From: Candidatus Pedobacter colombiensis
Lineage (GTDB): Bacteria; Bacteroidota; Bacteroidia; Sphingobacteriales; Sphingobacteriaceae
Direction of reading: 5' to 3'
DNA length: 64,000 nucleotides
Assembly: GCA_029202485.1 (NCBI GenBank)
Contig: CP119313.1
Span: 4,650,001-4,714,000, forward strand
Shown: one piece after another, positions 18,601-26,038 of the stretch
Numbering within the stretch: the first letter of the stretch is position 1
How the letters are laid out: each line of letters opens with the position of its first letter
Made by a program: the position numbers and the translations under genes
Notes under the pieces: generated by a model
Told to the model about the DNA's origin: nothing
Databases searched by the model: none
What the model saw: the letters and a program-made list of their open reading frames with translations, nothing else

Positions 18601-19403
18601 CAATTACTGCTTTGTTGCATTAGTGAAATGGCCTTGGGAGGAACAACATACACTAATGCACCTCCTTCATTATAAAGGTAATAAGTATCGAAATACGCTT
18701 GAAAAACACCTTTAACTGTTTGATTTGCTTTCTTGCATTCCAGGATTGTTTTCCCATTTTTGTCTTTAAATACAATAACCTGCTTACCATCCTCATCAGT
18801 AGCTTCTGATATGGACAATGTGGCGGCATCATAATAACCTTGATTTACAGCATTAGTACCCCAATTAATTACATAATCTGTATTTTGGTTAGAACGAGAG
18901 TTATATGTTTTATGATGTTGATCAGGCTGGAACCCCGTTCCTATTGTACCGGCTTTTAGTAACCTTTGCAAGGGACTATTCTCAAATATTTGCTGGTTGT
19001 AAGGTGCTGCATCCTGTGCAATCAATGGATTTCCACTTTGATAAAAAGCAGGTTGCTCACTGGTAATTGCATTTGGATGATAGCTACCATCTGTTGCAGA
19101 GCTTGCATAAGGTAGGTAATTAATAGTTTGTCTTCCCAGGTTGTCATAAACAAAGGGTTGAACAATATCCTTTTGCGATGGACTTGCCTGAATAGTAACT
19201 GTTTGAATAATCCTACCCAAACCATCAGTGTAAGACCTTGTTATTGTCTTTTGTGAAATGGGCAGTGTAATCACCTGCTCCGCAGTGGAGACACCAGCCA
19301 CTTTAATCCTTTCTTCTTGTATATATCCGTTCTGGGCCAATACTTCAAGGTTCAACACCATAAACAGCAGTAAAATGGCGCAATATTTTATATGATAAAT
19401 CAT
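15690..19403 (-). CDS. Secreted RHS-repeat protein with variable C-terminal domain (DUF6443-like N-terminus)
   Basis: A 1237-residue protein with a signal peptide (cleaved near VLAQ, residue 24). The N-terminal region has the ITRSYTDGLGRIIQTV pattern found in Bacteroidota RHS proteins with a DUF6443 domain. Many YD-type repeats follow (for example YDVKGHPI, YDALNRL and YDAFGGLLRK). The RHS-associated core ends near residue 957 (YDAALGRFVGVDPLA and YQYGNNNPIQFNDPLGD). The last 280 residues form a variable tip: a Gly-rich linker, an unrecognised middle, and a Gly/Ala-rich hydrophobic stretch (about 1160-1222) with GxxxG spacing that looks membrane-active. It is preceded at 40 bp by a second giant protein and overlaps the 154-residue gene. 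A contact or secreted toxin role is inferred. Confidence 0.85.
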   Translation of the reverse strand: MIYHIKYCAILLLFMVLNLEVLAQNGYIQEERIKVAGVSTAEQVITLPISQKTITRSYTDGLGRIIQTVTIQASPSQKDIVQPFVYDNLGRQTINYLPYASSATDGSYHPNAITSEQPAFYQSGNPLIAQDAAPYNQQIFENSPLQRLLKAGTIGTGFQPDQHHKTYNSRSNQNTDYVINWGTNAVNQGYYDAATLSISEATDEDGKQVIVFKDKNGKTILECKKANQTVKGVFQAYFDTYYLYNEGGALVYVVPPKAISLMQQSSNWSLSQAGIVNLIFSYQYDIRGRLVQKTIPSKGAVFIIYDPANRPVLMQDANLRANNQWNYIKYDVKGHPISQGIYTDMEHIGLVNMQDYVNSLDYSTVYYEERVSASATGYYSNTVFPTTSIAPLAYGYYDDYDLDQNGVPDYSYAVQGLAGESIATNLLRGLPTMVRKRTIGNGLSNIWLINVLFYDKYGRSIQKQSNNHLNYTAEVVTDVSTSVFDFSGATTLTKVSKLAGVATTTVQTGYVYDHAYRLVGVNQSYNGASAISLAAYVYNEIGQLIKKDLKPGAVGFQSLDYRYNIRGQLQFINNSRLSNDGGITNSDNNDVFGMQLLYDQSDTNLGNTPYFSGALSAVKWMSKDGNNISSVERSYSYNYDALNRLSSSAYAERTGATGNFNNNVGGFNEDGISYDENGNILTLQRNSSTPGSNSHTQIDNLSCTYSNTHPNQLESVSDEATSGAGFMIYPGGSNTGTYGYDVSGNLVSDPYKGLSLQYNVLNRTDRITVNAGTGQYIDYTYDAFGGLLRKQVYRAGSTTLVTDYVEGFVYNNNSVGNIENLAYFGMPEGRVRNDQGVLKLEYVITDQQGNARVSIEDNGNGVAVVRQENSYYGFGMILANSPVGTLSDGNKHLYNGGSEWQNDYGNLPDYQQTFYRNYDAALGRFVGVDPLADSYASVTGYQYGNNNPIQFNDPLGDEPRPLPMLDTNAGTGDSLPLGGGGGGRLGNGRFSYEKWVASLDSRGDHGNWNSFLGQNLPSEAKEKAIIAQYGTTIDPGSAAGQAILGGNIWSENGVLGYYRENGIEFYNEQHTREYDENGFNMGNSYWTYKFVAIQVGNWFSNNNGTISNYAAGWGYAAGATGNQIGKIIKANSLYGAPLETTFVKTLVGNVEVSTSALRTTGTVLRAAGSLAGAAGLGITYYQYKTGQISGTEASVDATFGAIGFLGPWGAAISIGYFGGKYLYEHYSGNTLFDKPTQ

Positions 19404-19443
19404 CTTGCTGGATTCTATTTAGTTATGAATTAGACCTAAGTTT

Positions 19444-22400
19444 TTAATTACAATTCCCATTATCAATTGTAATTGTGAGCGATTTGGGCGCGACTAAATT
19501 GGCAAAGAAGCTATAGCTACTAAAGCCACTATATTCCGAACAGTAATTAAGGCTCCCATCATCTAATTTTACACTTCCATAATTTCCGGAACAAAAAACT
19601 CTAACCCTATATGATTCAGCCGGAACCTTAATGTCACCAGCAAGAAGCTCATTACCCGTAAAAGTATATTTTACCTCTCCATTTTGAGAGAGTTCGATAC
19701 GGGTTATCGCTCCGGAGCTATTATTTACATAATTTACAGGAATAACAAGCTGTGGTGCTTCTGGGATAGGAGGTGGTAAAACTACGACGACCGCTTTTGT
19801 AGTTTTACTACCTTGCCCCAAAGCACTAGCAGTAAGAGCTACATTATAGGTACCCGCAACAGCGTATCTATGGTCTTGACTAATTGTAGAATTGGTAACA
19901 AATGGGACCGTACCATCCCCAAAATCCCAGGTGAAAGTTATCCCGGTGAACTGACACGGATTATAATTAGTAGCATTATAAAAACGAACATCTGTACCAG
20001 CTATAATATTATTAACCGGCGAAAAACTAAATGTAGGATCTGAAAAAGTTTGATAAGTGTCCTGATACAAATAACTTGTACGTGCTTTAATTTGCTTGTC
20101 CTGATCATAAACAAGACTTAGCCTACCTAAATTATCAGACTCATAATATTCGGAAATGCCATTGGTATTGGTCTGAACAATTTTACTTAGTGTTGCCGTT
20201 CTATAGTCAGAAGTGCTTACTTCAGCGTTTTCCGGATAAAAAAGAACGTCAGTTATAAATAACCCCGAAGTCGTATTATGCCGAATGTCAATATTAAAAG
20301 TAGGAGATAGATTAACTACCGGTACTTTAATCTCATAATACTTCCAGGTCCCGTTATTTGCAGTAAAATTAAGCGGATAAACATGAGGTACATTATCTGT
20401 TCCAGTTAATGTTATTGAAAATGTACCACTTCCGTATGAATCCAACCAAATTGAAAATATATAATTTTTGGCATTTTTATTTTTCTTAATTGCTTTAGAA
20501 AGAGAAATACCAGGATCAAGAGTGCTGCTCCCAGAACCAACACCAGCTCGTCCTGCATATGGACCCGTAATACCAGTAGCGACATTAAAAGACGAGTTGG
20601 CAACCAAATGATTAGGGTTATAATAGCCAATCTCATCTGCCGCTGCATTAGCTATATTGGCTACAGGTAAATGATGGACTGAACTCGATAGGGAGGTTTG
20701 TACTTGTTTATGATGATCATCTTTAGTTTGGAGAAAACCATTCGAGTCATAGATCAGATAGTTCTCGAGGGGAATATAATTAGAATCATAAGTAAAGATT
20801 CCAGACGAACTACTTGATGTTGTAAATCCTGTTATCCCATTCTGACTAACAAACCCTAACTTTTGAGAAGGCATGTACAATGAATAGGATCCGAAATTAA
20901 ACGCTTTAAACTTCAGCAAAGATCCTGAAATAACCTTTAGGTCATTATTAGGCTTCTGAACTTGTGTATATTGTTCTATAGGTATATTCTGATTTTGTAA
21001 TTGCAACTGATGAATTGCGTTTACTTCAGCATCATTAATAGTTCCGGTATTATAATCCTTAACATATTTGACGAACGCTTTCCTGATCGTTCCATCACTA
21101 TTGGTGACTTCTTTTCTTGTGAAAAGATGATGAAAAGGGCTGTCATAAAAATAAGAACTCGAGCTTTGTTTAACCTGGTTATAAGGAGCCAAATCCGTCG
21201 TTTTCTGAACTACCTTTTTTGTTAATTCACCGGTTGATGTATATATCGTATATTTAGAATAAGCTTTAAATCCTCCATTTTCGTCCCACCTTAAGCCAGT
21301 AACAGATATTGGCGTTCCGATACGCTGATAGGAGTACTCAGTTTCGTCAACAATCCCACCAACTTCATTATAAACCTTCACTCTCTTCACCAATCCCCGT
21401 TCAAAATCATAATTTGTATTGGGAGCAAATGGATAAGTGCTTTTATCATTCGTCATAAAACCAGCCGTGGCACATCCTGGTCTAGCAATAAAAGTAACTG
21501 TGGGCGACCAATCACTACTAGTACAATCAACACAAGAAGGGAAAGCACTTGTATCATAATTTGTTGCCGGAGTATAATATTCATAAGCTATATACCCTGA
21601 ACCATTTTTAGCTTCCTTAACATGTGCATATACAATGCTATGATCATTGGGTGACAGATCCAGTTCAGAACGAACTGTCGCACTCTTCCATAAATCCAAA
21701 TTACTGCCTGTTCCGGTATATGGGCGGGTAAAACCGTATACTGGCAAAGAAGTTGGTTTCCCGCTCGTTATACCTGTAGCAGGATTCGAATAGCTATAGT
21801 TACTGACCATATTACGAGCTACACTAATCCCGTCATAGTCAACAATTTGCTTAATACGAATTCCTCCTCCCTGTACAACAGTTCCGGCGGTTGGATCATA
21901 ATAATCATGAGGTTCGTAAATCATACTAGTTGAACCATTATCGAGATAGGTAATTTTACTTACAGATCCGGCCGCAACCACATAAGGATCCAACCTCCGA
22001 TCAGCCCCCGGTAAGTTAACTGTATAAGAAGGCCTTGAAACATTATCTGTCACAATTTGATACCTTTGCAATAAAGTGTTTGAAGGATTAATATTTAATG
22101 CAGGCAATAGTGTCCCAGATTGATTGGAATAGCTCGTTGCATGCCCCCAATAATCTATATTCTTTGAGGAAGAATCACCTAAGGATGTTTTATAATAGTA
22201 ATAATAGAAGGTTTCGCCAGTATAAGAAAACTGATACTTTGCTGGCGAATTACATTGATCTGTTGTGATATCTCTTAGAAAGAATCTAGAATAATATCCC
22301 GTTAAGGGCATAACACTACTATAATTCAAGAGATAATTAGCACCACTGCTCAATTGAATTTTGCTAAGTAATGATTGAGAGGTATAATAATTATTATTAT

Positions 22401-23364
22401 AGGTAAAGGAAGCACCTGTTCCCCCTCCACTAATGTTACTTAATAATCTTGGGAATGACTCATCTTTAACCCAATACTGAGTTGATTTAGCAGATGTACC
22501 AATATACAATTCAATGGGCGTTACATTATCTCGGGGCAAACCATTTTCATAAGAAAAATTAATCTCATTACGATTTGCATCAGTCATGCTTGTTAAATAC
22601 CAGTTATTATATGAACTTATCCCAAATTTATATTGCAAAAATTGGGTTTTGAAATAAGAAATATTACTCTCACTAACAGTTTGTGAATTAAAAGTAGTTA
22701 GTGTTTGTTTTGTAGATCTAGACGCATACATGTTATAAAACTGATAACTTACACCTTGATCATTCACTACTATAAATCCTTCTATCTCTCCATAAATATT
22801 GGTCGAATATGTAATTTTGAGATCCTGATAAGGTATAGTTTGGATTTGATGGTTTTTATCAAAAACGAAGCTAACTGATAAACCCGGTGCATTGATCGAA
22901 AACAGATCTGGTTCGGTATCAGACAGATCAGAAAAATTAGTGTTTAAACTTGCTAAATCTGTAGTTTCATCTGTACATGTCGTCATATTCCCATCATTTG
23001 CAATAGCAAAATTGTCGATCTTAACTCCATTGTTATTATATAGCCAACCTAAACGAATGTTGTTAGCATTATCCTTTTGACAATCATCAGGTAAACCGCG
23101 TATCTCCCTACTTATTACACCTCCTCCCGACATCTGCCAACCAATACCTGCGGTCCCTTCTACATCTTTTACCTTTACACCTACACCCCGGTTAATAAGA
23201 TTAATTTGAGTAGAAATAGACCCATTTTTTATCGAATAAATGGGTATAATAACACTTGCTGTACCTGAATATTGATCAACCTGTACTACATTTCTTTGCG
23301 CAACAAGTCGATTAGCCGATACAAGCGAAATAAGAAAAATAAAAAAAGAATAGACTTTTACCAT
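19444..23364 (-). CDS. Giant secreted RHS/SpvB-like protein with PKD domain
   Basis: A 1306-residue protein with a signal peptide (MVKVYSFFIFLISLVSANRL, ending VAQ). The N-terminal 100 residues carry YSGTASVIIPIYSIKNGS and VEGTAGIGWQMSGGGVISR, like the start of SpvB/TcB-type shells and related Bacteroidota proteins. The centre holds RHS-like strands and a region resembling a carbohydrate-binding jelly roll (about 945-1050). A degenerate YD repeat (YYESDNLGRL) and a PKD-type domain (ITFTWDFGDGTVPF) follow, then an unrecognised cysteine-containing 100-residue C-terminus. It lies 40 bp upstream of the RHS gene on the same strand. The pair may work as shell or companion plus toxin. Exact function unknown. 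Confidence 0.78.
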   Translation of the reverse strand: MVKVYSFFIFLISLVSANRLVAQRNVVQVDQYSGTASVIIPIYSIKNGSISTQINLINRGVGVKVKDVEGTAGIGWQMSGGGVISREIRGLPDDCQKDNANNIRLGWLYNNNGVKIDNFAIANDGNMTTCTDETTDLASLNTNFSDLSDTEPDLFSINAPGLSVSFVFDKNHQIQTIPYQDLKITYSTNIYGEIEGFIVVNDQGVSYQFYNMYASRSTKQTLTTFNSQTVSESNISYFKTQFLQYKFGISSYNNWYLTSMTDANRNEINFSYENGLPRDNVTPIELYIGTSAKSTQYWVKDESFPRLLSNISGGGTGASFTYNNNYYTSQSLLSKIQLSSGANYLLNYSSVMPLTGYYSRFFLRDITTDQCNSPAKYQFSYTGETFYYYYYKTSLGDSSSKNIDYWGHATSYSNQSGTLLPALNINPSNTLLQRYQIVTDNVSRPSYTVNLPGADRRLDPYVVAAGSVSKITYLDNGSTSMIYEPHDYYDPTAGTVVQGGGIRIKQIVDYDGISVARNMVSNYSYSNPATGITSGKPTSLPVYGFTRPYTGTGSNLDLWKSATVRSELDLSPNDHSIVYAHVKEAKNGSGYIAYEYYTPATNYDTSAFPSCVDCTSSDWSPTVTFIARPGCATAGFMTNDKSTYPFAPNTNYDFERGLVKRVKVYNEVGGIVDETEYSYQRIGTPISVTGLRWDENGGFKAYSKYTIYTSTGELTKKVVQKTTDLAPYNQVKQSSSSYFYDSPFHHLFTRKEVTNSDGTIRKAFVKYVKDYNTGTINDAEVNAIHQLQLQNQNIPIEQYTQVQKPNNDLKVISGSLLKFKAFNFGSYSLYMPSQKLGFVSQNGITGFTTSSSSSGIFTYDSNYIPLENYLIYDSNGFLQTKDDHHKQVQTSLSSSVHHLPVANIANAAADEIGYYNPNHLVANSSFNVATGITGPYAGRAGVGSGSSTLDPGISLSKAIKKNKNAKNYIFSIWLDSYGSGTFSITLTGTDNVPHVYPLNFTANNGTWKYYEIKVPVVNLSPTFNIDIRHNTTSGLFITDVLFYPENAEVSTSDYRTATLSKIVQTNTNGISEYYESDNLGRLSLVYDQDKQIKARTSYLYQDTYQTFSDPTFSFSPVNNIIAGTDVRFYNATNYNPCQFTGITFTWDFGDGTVPFVTNSTISQDHRYAVAGTYNVALTASALGQGSKTTKAVVVVLPPPIPEAPQLVIPVNYVNNSSGAITRIELSQNGEVKYTFTGNELLAGDIKVPAESYRVRVFCSGNYGSVKLDDGSLNYCSEYSGFSSYSFFANLVAPKSLTITIDNGNCN

Positions 23365-23676
23365 GATGCGTCCTGGGTTTGCTTATACTATTTAACTGGC
23401 TGTTTCCTTATGCCGATTACAATCTCATCATAATGAGGGTTAAAGGGCGGAAACGTTGTAATACTAAGAAACCCCAGTGCAACGGGTATGCACTAAAGAA
23501 ATATTTAGCAATTTATTTTCAAGAGGAGATTTACAACAAAAAACCGCTTAAACAAACAATAAACAGCTTTAATTCACAAAAAATTTGCATGAATTAATTT
23601 GCAGTCTAAAATATTCAGTGCAAAAACAACGCATTGTAACGACTAGATTCTTCTAAACTGTAGAGTACACTTCACA
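23365..23676. other. Non-coding stretch between the RHS operon and the group II intron
   Basis: About 310 bp without a credible gene. It would contain the promoter of the 1306-residue gene, but I see no TAnnTTTG box on the minus strand near 23365. The bases next to 23677 are the 3' exon of the group II intron (minus strand TGTGAAGTG). A 72-codon plus-strand frame at 23379-23597 shows no protein-like features. Confidence 0.6.
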
Positions 23677-23720
23677 ATTAGGTAGGAAGATAGCTATTAT
23701 TTAGCTATCTGTCCTCCTAC

Positions 23721-23752
23721 ACCACCGTACGTGCCGTTCGGCATACGGCGGT
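23721..23752 (-). ncRNA. Group II intron domain V
   Basis: The minus strand forms a hairpin in which ACCGCCGTA pairs with TACGGTGGT, and an inner GCCG/CGGC-type stem lies above the two-base bulge. The third to fifth bases are C-G-C and the G sits opposite T, which matches the catalytic triad of group IIC introns instead of the AGC of IIA/IIB. Domain VI follows directly downstream. Confidence 0.8.
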
Positions 23753-23755
23753 TTG

Positions 23756-25030
23756 TTAGAATAATTTCTTCTGGTATTCAGTTTTCCAGTAATAGTAGTT
23801 GGTAAAGCCCGTATACTTTAGCTTTGTAAAGTATGCATTGTCTAGCACCCGACATAGTATTGGGCTGTGAGCAATTCTGCAATAAGATTTTCGACTGTTT
23901 GCCCATTCATAAGCTTTGTCCCTTGAAATACCCAACTTAATTAGGTTCCCAATACGGGTATATACTTTCTTCCACTGTTTCCAAATGATCATTCTTAACC
24001 TTACACGGACCATTTCGTCCAATCTAAGTAACTGATTTTTGGCTTTGGCTATAGAAAAGTAATTTACCCAGCCCCGTATGACCTTTTCTAGTCTATAAAT
24101 TCGTTCACTAGTAGCAATCGAATGGTTCCGTTGGGTTTGTTCCCTTATCTTCTGTTTTATCGTTTTCAGAGATTTGGACGCAACCCGGATCTGCCATCCT
24201 TGTTTGGAGCCATAAAAGGAAAAGCCTAAAAGCGTGCTACCAGATGGTCGGCTTACTTTGCTCTTCTCCCGGTTGACCTTGAGTTTCAACTTATCTTCCA
24301 AATAGCCTGTCATAACCGCCATAACACGGAAGGCCGATTTTCTGCTCCGCACATAAATACTACAGTCATCTGCGTAACGTACAAAACGGTGGCCCCGGTC
24401 TTCCAGAATTTGATCTAGCTCATTCAGAATAATGTTTGATAATAAAGGGCTCAAAGGACTACCTTGCGGCGTACCCTCTCTTCTGGGGCTAACCAGTCCA
24501 TTATCCATCATACCGCCACTTAGGTAAGCACGAATAAGCTTTAAGGTCCCCTTATCCTTGATCTTAACCCATAACAGGCTCATAAGCTTGTCGTGGTTGA
24601 CCGTATCAAAGAACTTTTCCAAGTCCACTTCTACAACCCAGGTATAACCCGAATTGAGGTTTACCTGCGCCTGAAATACCGCCTGATGTGCACTGCGACC
24701 CGGGCGAAACCCATAACTGTTTGCTGAAAAATCGCCCTCGTACTTAGGACTCAACCATTGAGAGATCGCCTGTTGCAACAGCCTGTCGATTACCGTTGGG
24801 ATGCCCAAAATTCTCGTTCCACCGCCCGTTTTGGGTATTTCTACCTTAAGTACAGATTGTGGTCGATAATTACCCGCTAAAATATCACTCTTTAATGCTT
24901 GCCAGTGGATATTGAGGTAGTCACGAAGTTCATCGGTCTGCATACCATCAATACCCCCAGCACCCTTATTGGTAGTAACCTGCCGAAAGGCTTTTTGTAC
25001 ATTTCGGATGTCTAATATTTCTTCAAGCAT
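23756..25030 (-). CDS. ltrA: Group II intron reverse transcriptase/maturase
   Basis: A 424-residue protein that assists intron splicing and copies the intron into DNA. The RT domain covers about residues 10-300: KGAGGIDGM (RT0/1), IPKTGGGTRILGIPT, SYGFRPGRSAHQA, VDLEKFFDTVNHD (135-147), GTPQGSPLSPLLSNI and the catalytic YADD at 219-222. The maturase X domain follows (RGWVNYFSIAKAK, and WANSRKSYCRIAHSPIL near the end). No HNH endonuclease domain is present, as in IIC and some other classes that insert without an endonuclease. It is full length with no frameshift. The start is ATG 25030 within intron domain IV. Confidence 0.95.
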   Translation of the reverse strand: MLEEILDIRNVQKAFRQVTTNKGAGGIDGMQTDELRDYLNIHWQALKSDILAGNYRPQSVLKVEIPKTGGGTRILGIPTVIDRLLQQAISQWLSPKYEGDFSANSYGFRPGRSAHQAVFQAQVNLNSGYTWVVEVDLEKFFDTVNHDKLMSLLWVKIKDKGTLKLIRAYLSGGMMDNGLVSPRREGTPQGSPLSPLLSNIILNELDQILEDRGHRFVRYADDCSIYVRSRKSAFRVMAVMTGYLEDKLKLKVNREKSKVSRPSGSTLLGFSFYGSKQGWQIRVASKSLKTIKQKIREQTQRNHSIATSERIYRLEKVIRGWVNYFSIAKAKNQLLRLDEMVRVRLRMIIWKQWKKVYTRIGNLIKLGISRDKAYEWANSRKSYCRIAHSPILCRVLDNAYFTKLKYTGFTNYYYWKTEYQKKLF

Positions 25031-25610
25031 ACTACTAAAAAAAAAAAACTAATTCCAGGCATTGTGCTCATTAGTTGCATAGCTAGACTCAACTCCTCCT
25101 GCGTTTTACTTTCAGCTTCCGGCCTATACTCCCGCAGGCAGTTCTCTTACGTGTTTCAGTTGTGAACGTTTCGCCATAAACGTTTTGATTCCTTTGCCAT
25201 TCTAACATTCAGTCCTTCCTGTTAAAAAAAAACAGTACTACGACTTCTGCTGACTTCTGCCTATCCCAAGTAACCATTGTTATTCTGATTATTGTTTCTT
25301 CGCCGGTACTCGCGCATACCTTTGACAGTCTATAGACAGATCTCCCGGGGTAAGGCGGTCAACTTTCTATGGATGTGACCTCTGTATTTACGTGTTGATG
25401 TTCTGTGCAGCATAGGGCTTCTGTTTGTTTTGCAACATCACCCACATCAACCCGCCTTATATACAGTTTCTGTACGTAGGCCCCCATATTTGCCACCAGC
25501 TTCCTTCAAATTCGCAGTCACCCGCGACACCCTTGCTATTGGCTAACCCTTCCTACTGCAAAGTGGGCTCGGGACTTACACCCTAGAGTTGATCGCCATG
25601 CCCGGCGCAC
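25031..25610 (-). ncRNA. Group II intron 5' RNA region (domains I to IV)
   Basis: This 580-bp stretch has no protein gene. It is the structured 5' half of the intron: GTGCGCCGGGCATGGCG, then a TCTAGGGTGTAAGTCCCGAGCC segment shared by many bacterial group II introns. A-rich segments such as GCAAAACAAAC could include the exon-binding sequence for the T-rich 5' exon. Two long T runs lie close to the maturase start. Domain borders were not folded. Confidence 0.75.
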
Positions 25611-25642
25611 AAAAAAACCTCATCAGCATAAGCTAATGAGGG
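25611..25642 (-). terminator. Rho-independent terminator of the 71-residue membrane protein gene; intron target
   Basis: On the minus strand CCTCATTAGC pairs with GCTGATGAGG (one T.G wobble) around a TTAT loop, followed by seven T. It lies 32 bp after the stop of the 71-residue gene. The group II intron begins at the base immediately after the T tract. Confidence 0.85.
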
Positions 25643-25673
25643 TTCCAATTTTTAAAAATTTATCTTCTACTGC

Positions 25674-25889
25674 TTAAGCAGCCAATATTTTAAATACGCC
25701 TTTACAAGCTATGATTGTACCTATTAATAAGATCACCCAGGAAACGATTGACAACATAGGAGAATCAGCAGCAAAACGTAAATAAACACCTACGATACCG
25801 ATCAGGATTCCTACGACCATCATTTTATAAATCGAGTTCTCGTTAGCTCTTTTCATGCTTGCTGTATTGTGTTTTGGTGTCTGTTCCAT
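25674..25889 (-). CDS. Small membrane protein of unknown function
   Basis: A 71-residue protein with two hydrophobic helices (about 24-42 and 47-66) separated by a short polar turn (RFAADSPM), and a polar N-terminal tail. I do not recognise a named family; similar small two-helix proteins are common in Bacteroidota. It is a real gene candidate because it has a good -7 box 19 bp upstream and a strong terminator downstream, so it is likely monocistronic. It is divergent from the MuiA-like gene. Confidence 0.75.
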   Translation of the reverse strand: MEQTPKHNTASMKRANENSIYKMMVVGILIGIVGVYLRFAADSPMLSIVSWVILLIGTIIACKGVFKILAA

Positions 25890-25908
25890 ACGATTTCTAA
25901 TTATGGCA

Positions 25909-25916
25909 CAAAAATA
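25909..25916 (-). promoter_or_regulatory. Bacteroidota -7 box for the 71-residue gene
   Basis: The minus strand reads TATTTTTG, matching TAnnTTTG, 19 bp before the start codon. The -33 element is not obvious. Confidence 0.45.
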
Positions 25917-26038
25917 ATATTAATTACCTAAAAAGCAGTATTTAATCCATTACTTTTTAAATAAGTATTGGTAAAACAAAAAAATACCTGAATTATGGAT
26001 TATAGTCAAAGTTCGCATCTCATTTAAAAACAAGATCC

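Larger units (their letters stand above)
23677..25610 (-). mobile_element. Complete group II intron, group IIC-like, with maturase ORF
   Basis: On the minus strand the intron begins GTGCGCCGGGCATGGCG at 25610, a typical bacterial group II 5' end. It encodes a reverse transcriptase/maturase, then domain V (23721-23752) and domain VI, whose 9-bp stem AGATAGCTA/TAGCTATCT closes an AATAA loop. It ends near CTACCTAAT at 23677, giving about 1.93 kb. Domain V has a CGC triad with a G.U wobble, the group IIC type. The 5' exon ends in a Rho-independent terminator with a T7 tract, which is where IIC introns prefer to insert. The 3' boundary is estimated to a few bases. It looks intact and possibly active. 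Confidence 0.85.

Noticed and set aside
23379..23597. 72-codon plus-strand frame upstream of the RHS operon
   Set aside because: It has no start context, mixed low-complexity composition and no recognisable pattern, and lies where the promoter of the minus-strand gene should be.
25031..25260. T runs near the maturase start as terminators
   Set aside because: They lie inside the intron RNA and are not preceded by GC-rich stems of terminator form.
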